From Adiantum capillus-veneris (lineage: Eukaryota; Streptophyta; Polypodiopsida; Polypodiales; Pteridaceae): DNA of 64,000 nucleotides. Every line of letters begins with the position of its first letter. Position 1 is the stretch's first letter. The position numbers were made by a program, and so were the translations under genes. This document shows, piece after piece, positions 22,946 through 37,440 of this stretch. The DNA is taken from the NCBI GenBank assembly GCA_014529385.2, contig CM043954.1:2152501-2216500 (forward strand). Direction: 5' to 3'. Under the pieces are notes generated by a model. It was not told where the DNA came from. It did not search any database and saw only the letters and a program-made list of their open reading frames with translations.

Positions 22946-25552
22946 CTATATCTTAATGAAAAAATATATGCTTTAAACACATTTGTATACCTTTAGACAC
23001 GGTTACTCAATAAAAATTCTAAAATTAAACAGAGAAATAGATTTAGTGACTCGTTCTCTATGTGTGTGTGTGCGGGTTGGGAATCCATTTTTCTTTCTTT
23101 TGACGTCTATACAGTTAATTAATGCATATTAATTTCTAGTCCTTTCACACAATCACTCATTTTATTATGTGAGATCTTCCCACTCACTTTATTATCTGAA
23201 TTGACATGCTTCCTTATGACATTCGTTTTTGTTTCTCTCATATTGTTTGGTCCTCCTTAGCTAATAGCGCTCAATCACGAGTGCTCCAAGCTCTATGTTG
23301 CTCTCTTGGCACATTGATGGTGATGTTGTCACGCATGATATTCCCTTACACAATGGTAAGGTACTGCTAAGCTCTCACAATCTTCAAAATCTATTACCTC
23401 CATTGTGTGTTTTTCAAGGATTGCATGCAATCATTCAAGAAGAAGTCTGTAAGTTTGAGCTTTCTATGACTCTGCATTGTAACCATGAAGGCAATGAGCA
23501 CTACCTAATAGATGATTCTTTGTCACCGTATATCCATTATTGCACACCATAGAGTGTGTTTATGTATTTGATACTAAAATCATAGAAATAAACTATGACA
23601 AGGATACAAGGAAAATGTTAGATTATATGAGACCTACAGATGATGAAACATGTGTGGAAGTATTGGAGCTCATCATGAATCTGAAGACATTGAAGATATG
23701 CCATCTATGTCCATTGTTCAATGGATACAGAATGGAGAAGGGGCACCTTACTTACGAAGCTGTTAAAGATGAGCGAAAATCCTTTATAGGTAGCTGAACT
23801 TCCCCCCACATATAACAGTTGTTTGTGTTTTGAGTTTTCTGCAAATTTTGGAACAAGAAGAGAATGGAATGGATGGAGAAAAAATATGATAGTCACCTCT
23901 AGACACAACCATCCCAAAAGAACATGACAATACCTTATTGTCTTGGGAATCTAGAGTCTTACAGGATGGTGAGCGAGTTTTTTCGAGCAATGAAAAAAAT
24001 GAACGAGTCCTTCAATTAAAAAAAATTATGATTTAGAGAGATTTTTAAAAGTGATATAGTACACAAGAGACATGGCAATTGTGATAGGATAAGGGAATTG
24101 TGGGCCAATGTGAGAATGGGCCTCGCGAACAGCTTATGTGTCCATGGGGTGTTGGTAGGACAACTATAGCCAAAGAGAATGATTACTTCTTTTCTATCTG
24201 AGGGACACATCCTAAGGCTACATTTAGGGGTGTTTCCTCTATGTATGTTGCTTTGATTGGCAAAGCAATTTTATATTGGTTGTCAAGCCTACTAGTTGTT
24301 GGGTTCCCTTAGAAACCATGCTCTTCCATCTTGCATTTGTGCGGGAAGTGCACATGCAAAGCTTCAAGAAATTAGAAAGTGAAGATGTAGCAGAAAAAAC
24401 AACTAATAGGAAATTTTGGGTTAGACCTTTCTATGCACCTGCATCCACCCTTTGTGAACCTAATTTCTTCACCTATTGTTCAAGATTATAACCTACTTAT
24501 CAATATTTTTCTCACATATAGCAAGCCACAAAGTTGTCGATCTCTTGCATAATGTTTGCAAAAAATTGAAGTTTAGTGTACTTTGAATTGATGCAAATGA
24601 TGAGTGCTATTTTAGAGGGGTTGCAAAGGGTGTCACTCCATTTTGGCTACTGCTATTGATGACAACCCCAAGTGGTATTATAGTTGCTTTGATTTAACGT
24701 GGATGATGAGTGTTAATTTATAATTGCATTATCGTTATCTACAATTTATCTTGTTATTTTGAGCCTTTCAACTACTTGTGCTTTTATTAAAGTTTATCTA
24801 GAGCCATGTATAGCTTGGGCATAATTTAGTTGAAATCACGCCAATGACCAACAGAGCATGCCCTTTCATGCCCCTCTTAAACAACACAATCTTTCTACTC
24901 CTCCCCACTAGTTATGCGTTGTAAGTGAACGAAAAGGATGGTTCTCACTTCCTCTTTGCACGTGTAAAGGCAAAATAGCTTGTCTATTGTGAGCAAACCA
25001 GCCAACATATGTACTTCTCTCCATCAATTAGCTACTCCTATCAAAATCAATTGCTACATGTGTTGGAAATCTACCACTACATGATTGGCCCCTTTCACCA
25101 ACCCTTATCACCGTCGCCAATCGCATCTCTCCTCGTATGCACATTATAGTCAATAAAATAGTCGTGCTCTCTATACAAGTGAGGCAGCTTGCATCTTGAC
25201 CGAGCTTTGTAAAAGCGAACACACCCCAATCCATCTGAGGCGGTTGTCTATGGTGCCATATAAGCCATTAAATCAAAATCTGTTATCAATAGTAGTAGCC
25301 CAAAATAGAGTCAGGGCCTTTGCAGTCCTCTAAAATAGCACTTATCATTGCTAGCTAGAACTCCTCTGCTCCGACAAAGACTACTTTGGAGTATGTGATA
25401 TAGTTTTTGAAAATAAAAAGAAGAGGAGAATTAACAAAGATTTTCCTGATGCAATCTGCATAAAAAGGTCAAACTTTAGTTGGATGGTCACTTTGAGTGC
25501 TAGATGGTGGCGCATGTGCATGCAGATGCGACAAGTGTGTAGTGAACGTTAG

Positions 25553-25554
<2 letters not shown>
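22946..25554. other. No gene recognised
   Basis: Short open frames near 23300-23800 and 24280-24490 show no family features. No LTR, inverted repeat or RNA gene is seen by eye. Confidence 0.45.

Positions 25555-25601
<47 letters not shown>
25555..25601. repeat. (CT)n microsatellite
   Basis: Uninterrupted CT dinucleotides. Confidence 0.97.
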
Positions 25602-25605
<4 letters not shown>

Positions 25606-25799
25606 GAAGGCCGCATGAAAGGCTTTGTCTCTGTGATGTGATGCACAATATTGCAGTGCTCTTTTTCTGTCTACAGGTTATAATTGAAGAAGCCCATTAC
25701 GGGCTGCAACCTTGGCCTCTTGAATAATAAATCTTGAGTTCAACGCTCGTCGGACAGATCTTTGAGGTCTCTTGGGATGGTTTCCTACAACGTTAAAAT

Positions 25800-25819
25800 C
25801 TTCTTTTTCTTCTTCTTCT

Positions 25820-25862
<43 letters not shown>

Positions 25863-25905
25863 TTTTGATATCTCTCACCATTTGAAAAGCTACAACCTAG
25901 CTCTT

Positions 25906-25967
<62 letters not shown>

Positions 25968-25984
25968 TCTCTCACCCTCTCTCA
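25800..25984. repeat. Interrupted pyrimidine tract, mainly (CT)n, at the LINE 5' border
   Basis: CTT and CT runs at 25800-25862, a perfect CT run at about 25907-25963 and two CACCCTCTCT steps just before the LINE leader. Confidence 0.93.
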
Positions 25985-26152
25985 CCGAACTCCGATTTAG
26001 GTGATCTATAGCCTCAATCGAAGAGCACGAAGCCCTCTACGCATTGATGTAAAGACAAAATTTTTTTGTGTAATGAAAGGCTTTGCTGTAACAGCATCTC
26101 AGAACTGAAAAAACTGTCAAAACATTTTGTTTTTGTTGCCGACTTGAAGGCA

Positions 26153-27034
26153 ATGTCAGACAAAACTCGCAAGGGTGGAAAAGCCACACTCGCCATGGAG
26201 AATGATGCAAAATCTCCAAGGAATTTGGATGCTAATCCAACCACAACAACGGAAGCAATGATCATGGGTTACTTGATCTCGTTACAAGAAACCGTCAACA
26301 AGCAAGGTGAAGAGTTGCGCGCACTTGCAATGGAGAATGGCACTTTAAGAGTTCTCGTTGTGGAGAATGAGCACCTCAAGAAGGTTCTTGAAATGCAAAC
26401 AACACGCTTGATGCATCTTGAGAATGAAGTTCAGGAATGTAAACGCTGTCTTGTTGACATGAATGTATTGAAAGAGCGCTTGAGCAAAGTTGAGAGTGAT
26501 CATGTATTAAAAGAGAAAACAATAGATACAATATGACATGATGTATGTGAGATGAGAAATGCATCCAAATCATGGGCTGATATATGTAAGGATAATGTGG
26601 TTTCTACATCTCCTATCACGCAAGCCGTTGTCCAAGCAAAGAATGTAGAGAATGTGGACACTCAGGAATTGCAAGAACGACAAAAACGCTCAAAGAACAT
26701 CGTCATTCGTGGAATCAAGGAGAAAAGCATGGAAACACCCCAATCTCTTGCGATTGCTATTGAAGAGTTTTTTGTTACACACTTTAGCATGTCAGGAATC
26801 ATGGCTTATGGTACACATCGAGTTGGAAAACAAGGAGTCCCTCGCTCGGGAGAAAGACCTATTGTATGTACCATGGCTGATGAGGTAAAGAGAAAGATCA
26901 TCCTTGACAATGGTTGGATCTACCTCAAAGGAACGGGTTGTAATGTATATGAGGATCGCACTCTTATGCAACAAAATGTACGTCGCAAAGCATATGAGGA
27001 AAGAAGCAAGAAGGTTAAGGTATCATCTCCATAA
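26153..27034 (+). pseudogene. LINE ORF1, RNA-binding coiled-coil protein
   Basis: The ATG at 26153 (MSDKTRKGGK) starts a basic N-terminus followed by a coiled coil (about 26260-26530, heptads such as MENGTLRVLVVENEHLKKVL). A TGA at 26534 interrupts, and the same frame goes on to 27034. The second half (KNIVIRGIKEKS...HRVGKQG...RPIVCTM...LKGTGCNVYEDRT) resembles the RRM-plus-C-terminal domain layout of L1 ORF1 proteins, which coat the LINE RNA. The TGA fits a CGA (Arg) origin. The total would be 293 residues. Confidence 0.75.
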
Positions 27035-27082
27035 GAAAAGCCACTTGAGGAGGATGCAAGTCCACCCAACAAATAGGGACAC

Positions 27083-30000
27083 ATGATCTATGAGACCAAC
27101 TCACGCTTGCGAATAAGCTTTTGGAATTGTAACGGGTATCCATGGAATGCGGGAATTGGCATTGATGAGCTTACCAATGACTCCGATGTGATACTTCTTA
27201 TTGAAACATGGGAGCATGATGCGCAACAAATTCTTGGATTTGACAAATACGATGTGCATTCGTTGATGTGGGCCAAAAATGCAAAGCAACGAAGAGGCCA
27301 AGGAGACGTAGCATGTATGACCAAAAAGGGTTTGAAAGACGTTTCCATTGTCAAAGAAGATAAGTATAAACGCTACTTATGGCTGAAAATCAGCCCACCA
27401 AATGGTCAAGTCATGTTTGTGGCTGGTTGCTACATTCCTCACTATGACTCCAACTTTTATGCTCGCTTGAATATGGATAGAGATCAGCCCTTTGTTGAAC
27501 TAGAGGAAGACATTGCTCATTACAAGGATCAAGGTGAAGTCATTGTTTTTGGAGACATGAACTCTCACACAAATATTTTACAACAAGACACACAACAAGT
27601 CGACATGCCGCATGTCTCAAGAAGAATGGATGACTCATACATGTATAATCGAAGTTCTAATGATGCAAAAGAACTGGATCACTATGGAAAGTCATTTCTA
27701 CACATGTGCAATAGTACCGGAATGCTCATTGCAAATGGTGTATCTCTATGGCAAGGCACCAATGACTTTACATATAGAAAGCACAATGGTGATAGCGTGA
27801 TTGACTATATGTTGTTCTCGGAAGCCACTCTAGAATGCATACAAAGCTTTACACTTGGTAAATGGAATCTGGATCGGATCATAGGATGTTATGTATTGAC
27901 CTCAAGTGTGGTAAACGGCCCGAGCATGTAGCCTCCAATCATGATGTGAATCATTTGTACCTACGTCTAAACTTCAAACGATCACTTATATATGCTGATA
28001 TGGTGGACCAAATGTTAAGCATGATAGAGCATCAAGAGAGCCCAACATTAGAATGCAAGTGGAAAGTTTTCAAAGAAGTAATTTGCTCTTGTGCGAAGGA
28101 ATGCTTTTCGGTGAAACACATGTCTTGCAAAAGCTCTAAGAAGGGTAGCACCAAGAAGGAATGGTTTGACATGGAATGTAGTCAAGCCCGAAAACACTTG
28201 CTAAGATTGGATGCAATCAAAGACAAGGAAGTTTACTTGGAATGTTCACACACATACAAAGCACTTGTTCAAAAGAAGAGGAGAAGGTGGGAAGTCAAAA
28301 AACAACTTCTTTTAGCGCAAGAGAAAGCACATCTTTTAGCGCAAGAGAAAGCACATGCATGTGGCAAGTTTTGGCAAAATCTAAAAGGCAAGCGCGTTGA
28401 GAGCTTTGGTGACTTGACTCTTGAGGATATGTATATGCATTGCAAGAACCTCTATGAGCAACCCAATGTTGATAAGATGGAGTGTTGTAGCTCCCTTTCG
28501 TTTATGTCTCCCTTCTTTACCATTGAAAATGTATGCCACGCGCTTGAGAAACTTGCTACTTGCAAGGCAGGTGACCTTCAAGGTGTCAAGGCTGAAATGA
28601 TTAAATTGACAAGCAAGAAAACACGATATTGGATATGCGATATGTTTAACCGTGCACTTCAGAATGACATGCCTCATGATTGGAGTGCAAATTGGATCAA
28701 ACCTTTGCACAAAGGAGGAGATGTAAACAATGTGAACAACTACCGCACTATAATGGTTGGTTCTTTGATGGCAAAGTTATTTGGATGTATCATGGAGATG
28801 AAGATAAGTGAATGGGCTGAAAAGAATGGCAAACGTGCGCTTGGCCAAGCAGGTTTTTGAAAGCATCATAGCACTATTGATCACCTTGTCACTCTTCGAG
28901 TTCTTATGGAAGCGTCTCAATTGAAAGGAAAAAAGTTGTATTGTTGCCTTGTGGATTTCAAGAAAGCTTTTGACATGGTACCGCGAGGAAATCTTTGGAG
29001 ACGTATGCAAAGCCTTCAAGTGCCGGGAGAATTTATGCATGCAGTCTTTCGCATCTATCAAAAAGTGATATGTCGATTACATATGGGAGATAGAATTTCA
29101 AATTTTTTTGCAAGCACCATTAGTGTCAAACAAGGATGCCCACTTTCCCCAACCCTCTTTGGGCTACTCATTGATGAATTGGAATGCATGGTTCTTGATT
29201 TTATGCAGCAAGAAGGCATAGAAGAGGTTAAGGTCGGAAATGCGGTGATCATGCTTTTGCTTTATGCCGATGATGTAGTGCTCTTGGCACATACCTTAGA
29301 AGATGCACAAAAGCTTATGAGTGTCTTGGAACGCTTTTGCCTACATAGCGGGCTGATCGTGAATGGATCCAAAACCAAGTTTATGCTTGTAAAGACCCTC
29401 AATGACGAAAACCCATGCATTCTATCCAACAATGAGCAACTTGAAGTGGTAGATCATTTCAAGTACCTTGGCCTTGAGGTTCCATCCAGTCATAAATGGA
29501 AGGATTGTGCAATGCGTCGCTTGGAAGCCAGAAAGAGGGCTTCTTATGCATTTGAGAACATGTGCAATGCTGGAGAGATCAAGTGTTGGGCTCTCAAAAA
29601 GTACCTCTTTGACACATTGGTGACACCAATGCTTCTTTATGGAGTGGAGGTGTGGGGTGGAAGCATCGGGAAGTCTACTTGGAAAGAGTTTGAGAATGTC
29701 CAAAAGCGTTTTCTCACCAACTTTCTCAAAGTCAAGAAACAAACACCCTACATGCTTTTACTTCTTGAGTCCGGATCGCTTCCCATTGAGGTCTTGGGCA
29801 TACAAAGGGTTGTGGCGTACATGCGTAAGACACATTGTAGCCCTTTGCATCGACTTCCTAGAATCGCATATGAAGCAAGTCAAAAGGTTCAAAAGACATG
29901 CAAGAGCAAAATACTAAGTTCGGGGTGGATGCTTGACATCAAGAAATGGTTTGGAAGATGGGATGCATGTCACTTGGTCAAGGATGCATCGATCAACTCC

Positions 30001-30453
30001 CAAGTTAATGAGGCCTTCTTACAACGGCAATGTATCACGGCTTGGGAGAAATCCGGAGGTTCTCGCTTCAGTCATTACACCACACACATTGCCCCAAACT
30101 ACAGATCTCTCTTCGTCTCCAAACGAAGTAACCAAACCCATCCCTACATCCTTGAGCCCATCCCTTTGAGTGCGATCCGCGCCATTGCCTCCATTCGTCT
30201 TAGCTCCCATTCTCTACGCTGCAAGACAGGACGTTGGGGCACTGGCGAGGAGTGTCATCGACTTTGCACCTTATGCCCTCGTCAAGTGCGAGAGAGTGAA
30301 TACCACACACTACTTGAGTGCTTAGCTTTTGACCACATTAGGTCCTCTTTTTCCCATATATTCAGCCATGAGCTCTCCCTACATACCTTCCTCTCCCAAC
30401 CACGATGTGGACTCTCTATTGCGACACTCATTTCAACCATTTTTGAGTATTGA
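27083..30453 (+). pseudogene. LINE ORF2: endonuclease, reverse transcriptase, Cys-rich C-terminus
   Basis: The ATG at 27083 leads an apurinic-type endonuclease: WNCNG, LLIETW, VFGDMNSHT, a terminal DYM and SDHRML carry the expected Asn, Glu, Asp-Asn and Asp-His residues. One frameshift near 27870 separates the last motif. RT follows: ANWIKPLHKGG, LGQAGF then TGA at 28858 then KHHSTIDH, CCLVDFKKAFDMVPR, SVKQGCPLSP and the polymerase box LLYADDVVLLA (about 29260). The C-terminus has a CxxC...H...C cluster (LCTLCP...HTLLEC, about 30265-30325). A 24-base tandem duplication doubles LLAQEKAH near 28311-28358. The length is about 1120 residues, normal for a LINE ORF2. The TGA at 28858 stands where relatives have Arg, so CGA-to-TGA is likely. 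It would nick the target and prime cDNA from its own RNA. Confidence 0.9.
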
Positions 30454-30533
30454 GAGCCACATATGACCTCCACTCACACCACGTGACATGTTCATTTGGT
30501 CCCATAGGTCATATTTGACCTCCGAGGACGATA

Positions 30534-30658
<125 letters not shown>

Positions 30659-30776
30659 AGTTCTGACAAAAACCACAAGGACATTGTGTGCCCTAGAAGA
30701 TATTAGGTATGTTCAAATGCAATGAGTTGATTTAACAAATAAAAAAACCAAAAACCTCATCTGCGAACACTCCTGG

Positions 30777-30804
30777 AACCATTCCGCGCCAACGCGGAAT
30801 GGTT
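30777..30804. repeat. Perfect 12-bp hairpin with 4-base loop
   Basis: The arm AACCATTCCGCG, loop CCAA and exact reverse-complement arm could fold into a stable stem. No T tract follows. Confidence 0.8.
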
Positions 30805-31465
30805 TCAACAGCTTGTAGAAGGTTTAGGTAGAGGCAGCACTTGGCGACATGCTAAGACTGGGTTCATATGAGAGTGGCAACAGCACGCACGCTTTTGATT
30901 GCCTTCACCCTCCCAGGCTCCCAATTCACAAGGAGCAATTGCAACATTACTAGAAAACAAAACCTCCACGGAATGTTGCAACAAATGAAAGCTCCCTAGC
31001 AGCACGAGTGATTGGTTGCAAACAAAGAGATCGTGCTCAACTCACACAGTCCGCATTTTGTGTTGAAAAGCGGGTGGTAGTGTGCAACTTCTTTGTGAGG
31101 GGTTTGGGGGGGAGTTTCACCCAATCTGATTGTCAAACGAGAGCATTGAGATTTTTTTAATCCAATGGTTGTGGGCTACCTGCACTACGCCCTTCTCCTC
31201 CATGTTCCATTGCCTCGTCTCAACCAGCCTTAAACTTGTTGACTTGAGCGAATACTACTGGAACCAGTCTGCATCAGTGTGGACTGGTTGCCAACGCTTG
31301 CACAAGGCAATGAAACTTACCTTTCTTTTCACTCTTTATCTTTCTTTCTTTTTTGTGTGCTCTGCGTGCTTTGCCCAACTTCCTTCTCTCTCTCTCTCTC
31401 TCTGTGCATCACCCACAATCGCATTCTCTCACAATCCCACATTGTCACATTCTCTTTCATGATGC

Positions 31466-31467
<2 letters not shown>
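30805..31467. other. No gene recognised
   Basis: It holds a second, weaker inverted repeat (AACCAGTC/GACTGGTT, 31262-31289) preceded by the same CTGGAACCA as the hairpin at 30777. No coding signal is convincing. Confidence 0.4.

Positions 31468-31503
<36 letters not shown>
31468..31503. repeat. (AC)18 microsatellite
   Basis: Uninterrupted AC dinucleotides. Confidence 0.97.
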
Positions 31504-31507
<4 letters not shown>

Positions 31508-32224
31508 TTGATGTCAATTATTAACCATCCATATATTAGTTGTTGAGACACAGCAAGCTGCCCGAGTTCATCCTGTTTTGGCTGTTTGCACAATATCACG
31601 GTTGCCCATGCAGCCAACATTGTAATGAATGAGCATGATTAGATGAGGGAACATCACCGCGTTTGTAATCAGAGCATCTCATCATTTGAACGTAGAAAAA
31701 TAATGTTGGGGAATGAGATGCCAATTGTGGTGTAGCTACTATGCAATTGTGATTGATATGGTTTTAGTAGATGGAGTTACGACACCAGCTTCATCTGCAA
31801 GGTGGTTAATCCTCTTTTGATCATACGACAGTATAGATGAAACATAGAAATTTGACAATTGTGGTTATATCTTTGTGCCAATTCAACTGATCCCATATGA
31901 TAAGGCTCATATCATCGTGATTTAGTCCATTGCCTATAAATATACTATCATGATCAAAACAAACTCAACAGAACATCGTGTACTTGGGGCTGAATTGACA
32001 GTGAAGTGCATGCATGCTTGTTCTAGTTTTTATCAGTTTTGGCCTTCGACGTTATTTGGATTAATTCTCCCAAAGCTTCCTAGTGGTAAAAACTAAATCA
32101 GGCAATGACCCTCTGTGCTCATGTAACTGGGATGCCAAGTCATCATTGATGTAGACGAGTCAAAATTAGTTTATTCTTTAGGAGTGATCCGTTCAGCTTC
32201 TCAGTTCTAACTTTTGATGTGTAG

Positions 32225-32398
32225 GCGGTTTATGGTACATTGTATGAGGTTGAGCACAGATCCACATTCTACATCCCATATTGGAAGCTACCCTTTGTGA
32301 GCTTGGTAGTCCCTCGCCAACGGAAGTTTCAAGAGGACTTGAAGGTGATTAATGATTGTCTTGATGGATTGATCAAGGGGGCACGAGAGACTCACCAG
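32225..32398 (+). CDS. CYP97B: Single exon of a CYP97B-type cytochrome P450
   Basis: A 174-base open block is bounded by TAG at its left and GTTTGT at its right, fitting acceptor and donor sites with whole codons at both ends. It codes 58 residues ([20 protein letters not shown] ... [20 protein letters not shown] ...) that match the CYP97B3 segment between the F-G region and the I helix very closely, more so than CYP97A or CYP97C. CYP97 enzymes are plastid P450s of carotenoid ring hydroxylation. There is no stop or frameshift. I found no neighbouring CYP97B exon on either strand by eye, so either the introns are very long and hold the transposons around it, or this is a captured or isolated fragment. 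The exon looks conserved, which favours a live gene. Confidence 0.82.
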
Positions 32399-34548
<2,150 letters not shown>

Positions 34549-34553
34549 GCTCA

Positions 34554-34780
34554 TGTTACCATATACATGTGGTAGTGATGTGTGTGAACACACTAGGACC
34601 GTCGGGGCATTTTTTCCCTCTTTAGGAGGTTTTTTCCCCCTAGCATTGTATATACGTCCATCACTCTAGGGCTATCTATCTTTCCATTGCACACTAAGTA
34701 ACACACTCTCTATTGTGTTCCTTAAGCTTCCTTCGTCTTCTCCAAGCTGTGTGCGTTTCTCTGCAACCCTAATTCCAACA
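34554..34780 (+). repeat. 5' LTR of the copia element
   Basis: 227 bp with TGTT...AACA ends. Its last 133 bases match 36971-37103 with few changes. Confidence 0.9.
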
Positions 34781-34781
34781 A

Positions 34782-34797
34782 TTCGTATCAGAGCAGG
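34782..34797 (+). other. Primer-binding site, initiator tRNA-Met type
   Basis: TTCGTATCAGAGCAGG begins one base after the LTR; it differs slightly from the common TGGTATCAGAGC site. Confidence 0.75.
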
Positions 34798-35141
34798 TTA
34801 CGTCCTCTCGGGCTTAGTCGCCAGCTGCTCTAGCATACATCTGCTCACTTTCTCCAATTACAGTGAGGTTTGGCGAGCGTTCACAGGTCGACAAATATTT
34901 TGGGAGAGCTATTTGAGCTCAGTCTGCTCAGATTTTTTATTTGAGATCATTTCGGCCTCCATTTCCACTACAGGTAGGTCTGCACATGCAATTTCGTCAT
35001 TTTGTGCAAAATTTTGTCAGTGCCGATTTCTGCATAACAGGTGCCTTACAGTCTTCTACGGCTTGTGCTATATAGAACGTGTTGTTCCCGCTTTGTTTCT
35101 CCTATTTTCGGGCATTTTTCACATCAGGTGCAGCATTTACC

Positions 35142-36970
35142 ATGGCTGACAACAACAACATAGATTTTTTCAAGATGTTTGCTGCTGAGAACAGGTTGGA
35201 TGGGAACAATTACCCTATGTGGGCTTATATGATGCAACACGTTCTTGTGTCAAAGGGCGTCTCGAATATTGTGCAGGACAATGATGTACGTCCTGCTTCT
35301 GAGGATGTAGGCGATGTTGAGGATGTTGCAGGTCTTGCTGCAAGGATTGCTGCTGTTAGAGTTGTTTTTCCTACGGCAGAACAAGCTCGTTGGGATGTTA
35401 AGGATGCGCAGGCTCATGCATTGATTGTGTTTTCTATGAAGCGCACCATTGTTTCTCACATCCGTTCAACAAAATCTCCAAAACAGGCTTGGGATATTAT
35501 AGCAGGTCTTTATGCAAGCCGCAATGAGGCTAAAATTGCTTTGTTGCGTAAACAGCTGGAGTCAAAGATCATGCATGAGGAAGATGATATGGACACTTTC
35601 CTTGTTAGTGTCAAGGATATCAATGAGTAGCTTATTTCTGCAGGTGAAGTCATTTTAGACAGTTCACTTGTGCAGACTGTTCTTGATGCCTTACCAGATT
35701 CCTACCAGACTTTTGCTAGTACTTGGAGACTGATGACCCAAGGAAATCCTGAAGTTGTCAAGTTTGATGCATTATGCACATTGTTGTTGCAAGAGTCACT
35801 TTCCAAAAAAAACAGGACTAGGCAGCGTGTAGTTGAACAGGCTTTTATTGCTTCTCAAAGAAAGGGTGGTAACAGCAATGCAGCCACTTCTTATGGTTCT
35901 GCTGCAAGTGGAAAAATTTCTATTCCTAATGCTTCTGCTGGCAGCAATTCGTCTAGAAATTTTGGTGATAAGGGAAAAAAGAAAATGAGTTGCCATTATT
36001 GTAAAGCTAATGATCACTTGATCAAGTCGTGTCCTAAGTTAAAGGCCAAAGAGGCTAAGAAGAAAGAGGGTGGTTCCACTGCAAATGCTGGTTCCACTAC
36101 AAATGCAGCCATTGTTGAGTCTTCTGTAAAAGGAGACTGTAATGTTGATGTTGATACAGAATGGGCTTTTAGCGCAGAGTGCACTTACAATCCTGTTGTC
36201 CATGATGCATGCTTGTCAGTTGCTACAGATTCACATATGTGGCATTTCGACAGTGGTGCTACAAAGCACATTACCTCACATCATGAATTGTTTACCTCTC
36301 TCGAGTTTGTCCCTCATGGGAATTCAGTCACTTGTGCCAACAATGCCTCTTATCCGGTTCAGGGAGTTGGAAAGATTGTGCTTACTGATGCAAATGGCAA
36401 TTCCTTCACACTTGTTGATGGACTTTATGTACCTGGGATCAAGAAGAATCTCTTGTCTGTATCCACAATTGCTAGACTTGGACTTGTAGTCAAATTTGTG
36501 GATGACAGATGTACAGCTCATGATCTCAGTTTTGGTAATGAAAATTTTGCATCTGGCCTTTTGTGTCATGGGTTGTATAAGCTCACTTTGTATGACAAGT
36601 GTGGACGAAATTTTGTAAATGATGTGGCAGATACAAGGGCTATTTCAGATGCAAAACTTTGGCATGCACGTTTTGGTCATCTGAATTTTGACAGTTTGCT
36701 GCGTTTGCAAAAATCTGATATGGTTGCTTCTTTGCCGCCTCTTGAAGCACCTGCCAAACATGTTTGTGAAGGTTGTATTTTGGGTAAGATGCAGCGTTCT
36801 AAGTTTCCAAAGGATGGTTCAGTTCGGGCCACTTACAAGTTGCAGCTTGTGCATAGTGATGTTTGGGGGCCCATGCAAACTTCGTCGCAATTACCTTTAC
36901 TTTGTGACTTTCATTGATGATTACTCTAGGTATGCATGGGTATTTTCGCTTAAAGCGAAGTCCGAGCATT
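35142..36970 (+). pseudogene. copia gag, protease and truncated integrase
   Basis: The ATG at 35142 (MADNNNIDFFKMF) starts a copia Gag (UBN2-type) with RLDGNNYPMWAYMM and AWDIIAGLY. TAG at 35628 replaces the Gln codon of a NEQLISAG-like motif, and the frame goes on. A CCHC knuckle (CHYCKANDHLIKSC) lies at about 35991, protease with WHFDSGATKHIT at about 36240, and the pre-integrase domain (LWHARFGHLNFDSL, CEGCILGKMQ) at about 36657-36795. The first integrase Asp region (LVHSDVWGPM) follows, then a frameshift near 36885 and FVTFIDDYSRYAWVF, after which the coding sequence is cut at 36970 by the LTR join. Without RT and full integrase it can only have moved with helper proteins. Confidence 0.92.
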
Positions 36971-37103
36971 GTATATATGCCCATCACTCTAGGGCTATCT
37001 ATCTTTCCATTGCACACTAAGTAACACGCTCTCTATTGTGTGCCTTAAGATTCCTTCGTCTTCTCCAAGCTGTGTGCGTTTCTTTGCAACCCTAATTCCA
37101 ACA
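36971..37103 (+). repeat. Truncated 3' LTR of the copia element
   Basis: It matches the last 133 bases of the 5' LTR and ends TTCCAACA before GCTCA. Confidence 0.9.
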
Positions 37104-37185
37104 GCTCATGTTTGCTCCGAAATTGTCTTTGCTCGGTTTTCTTTGCTCGTTTATTGGAAAACCCTGGAATCTGCAATGTCACTAA

Positions 37186-37440
37186 TTGACTTGTCCATTT
37201 TTTGTGAACGAGAGGAGGTTCTACAAGACTTCTTTCCATGGTCATTTGGATAAGCATGTGAGAAAGAGATATCTTGCAGGTCAAGGCACCTCAAAAATCT
37301 ATTGTCACTATTGCCAAAAGACAATGACATGTATTGACGTATGCAAGGCAATGATCTACTATGTTTTCCCTTTGGATGAGAGTATGACTCAAATGGTACT
37401 TCATGTTTGCAATCATGAGCATAGTGTTTAACCAGGAAAT
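37186..37440 (+). pseudogene. Unrecognised zinc-finger-like coding fragment
   Basis: An open frame of about 80 codons ends at TAA (37429) and stays protein-like shortly beyond it (PGNSRANIEKV). It has CHYCQ, a later Cys and a His-x-His ending (HVCNHEHSV), which resembles the DNA-binding head of a plant transposase. I cannot name the family. It lies directly beyond the copia target site. Confidence 0.35.

Larger units (their letters stand above)
34554..37103 (+). mobile_element. Ty1/copia deletion derivative with intact target duplication
   Basis: GCTCA flanks both ends exactly (34549-34553 and 37104-37108). The 5' LTR 34554-34780 starts TGTTACCATA and ends TTCCAACA; the 3' LTR keeps only its last 133 bases (36971-37103). 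The interior codes gag, protease and the start of integrase and then passes straight into the 3' LTR, so most of integrase, all RT-RNase H and the first part of the 3' LTR are missing. Pol and LTR share AGCATTGTATATA-type sequence at the join. Confidence 0.9.

Noticed and set aside
25677-25770. Possible host exon VIIEEAHYGLQPWPLE
   Set aside because: It ends in two stops after 16 codons and no family could be confirmed.
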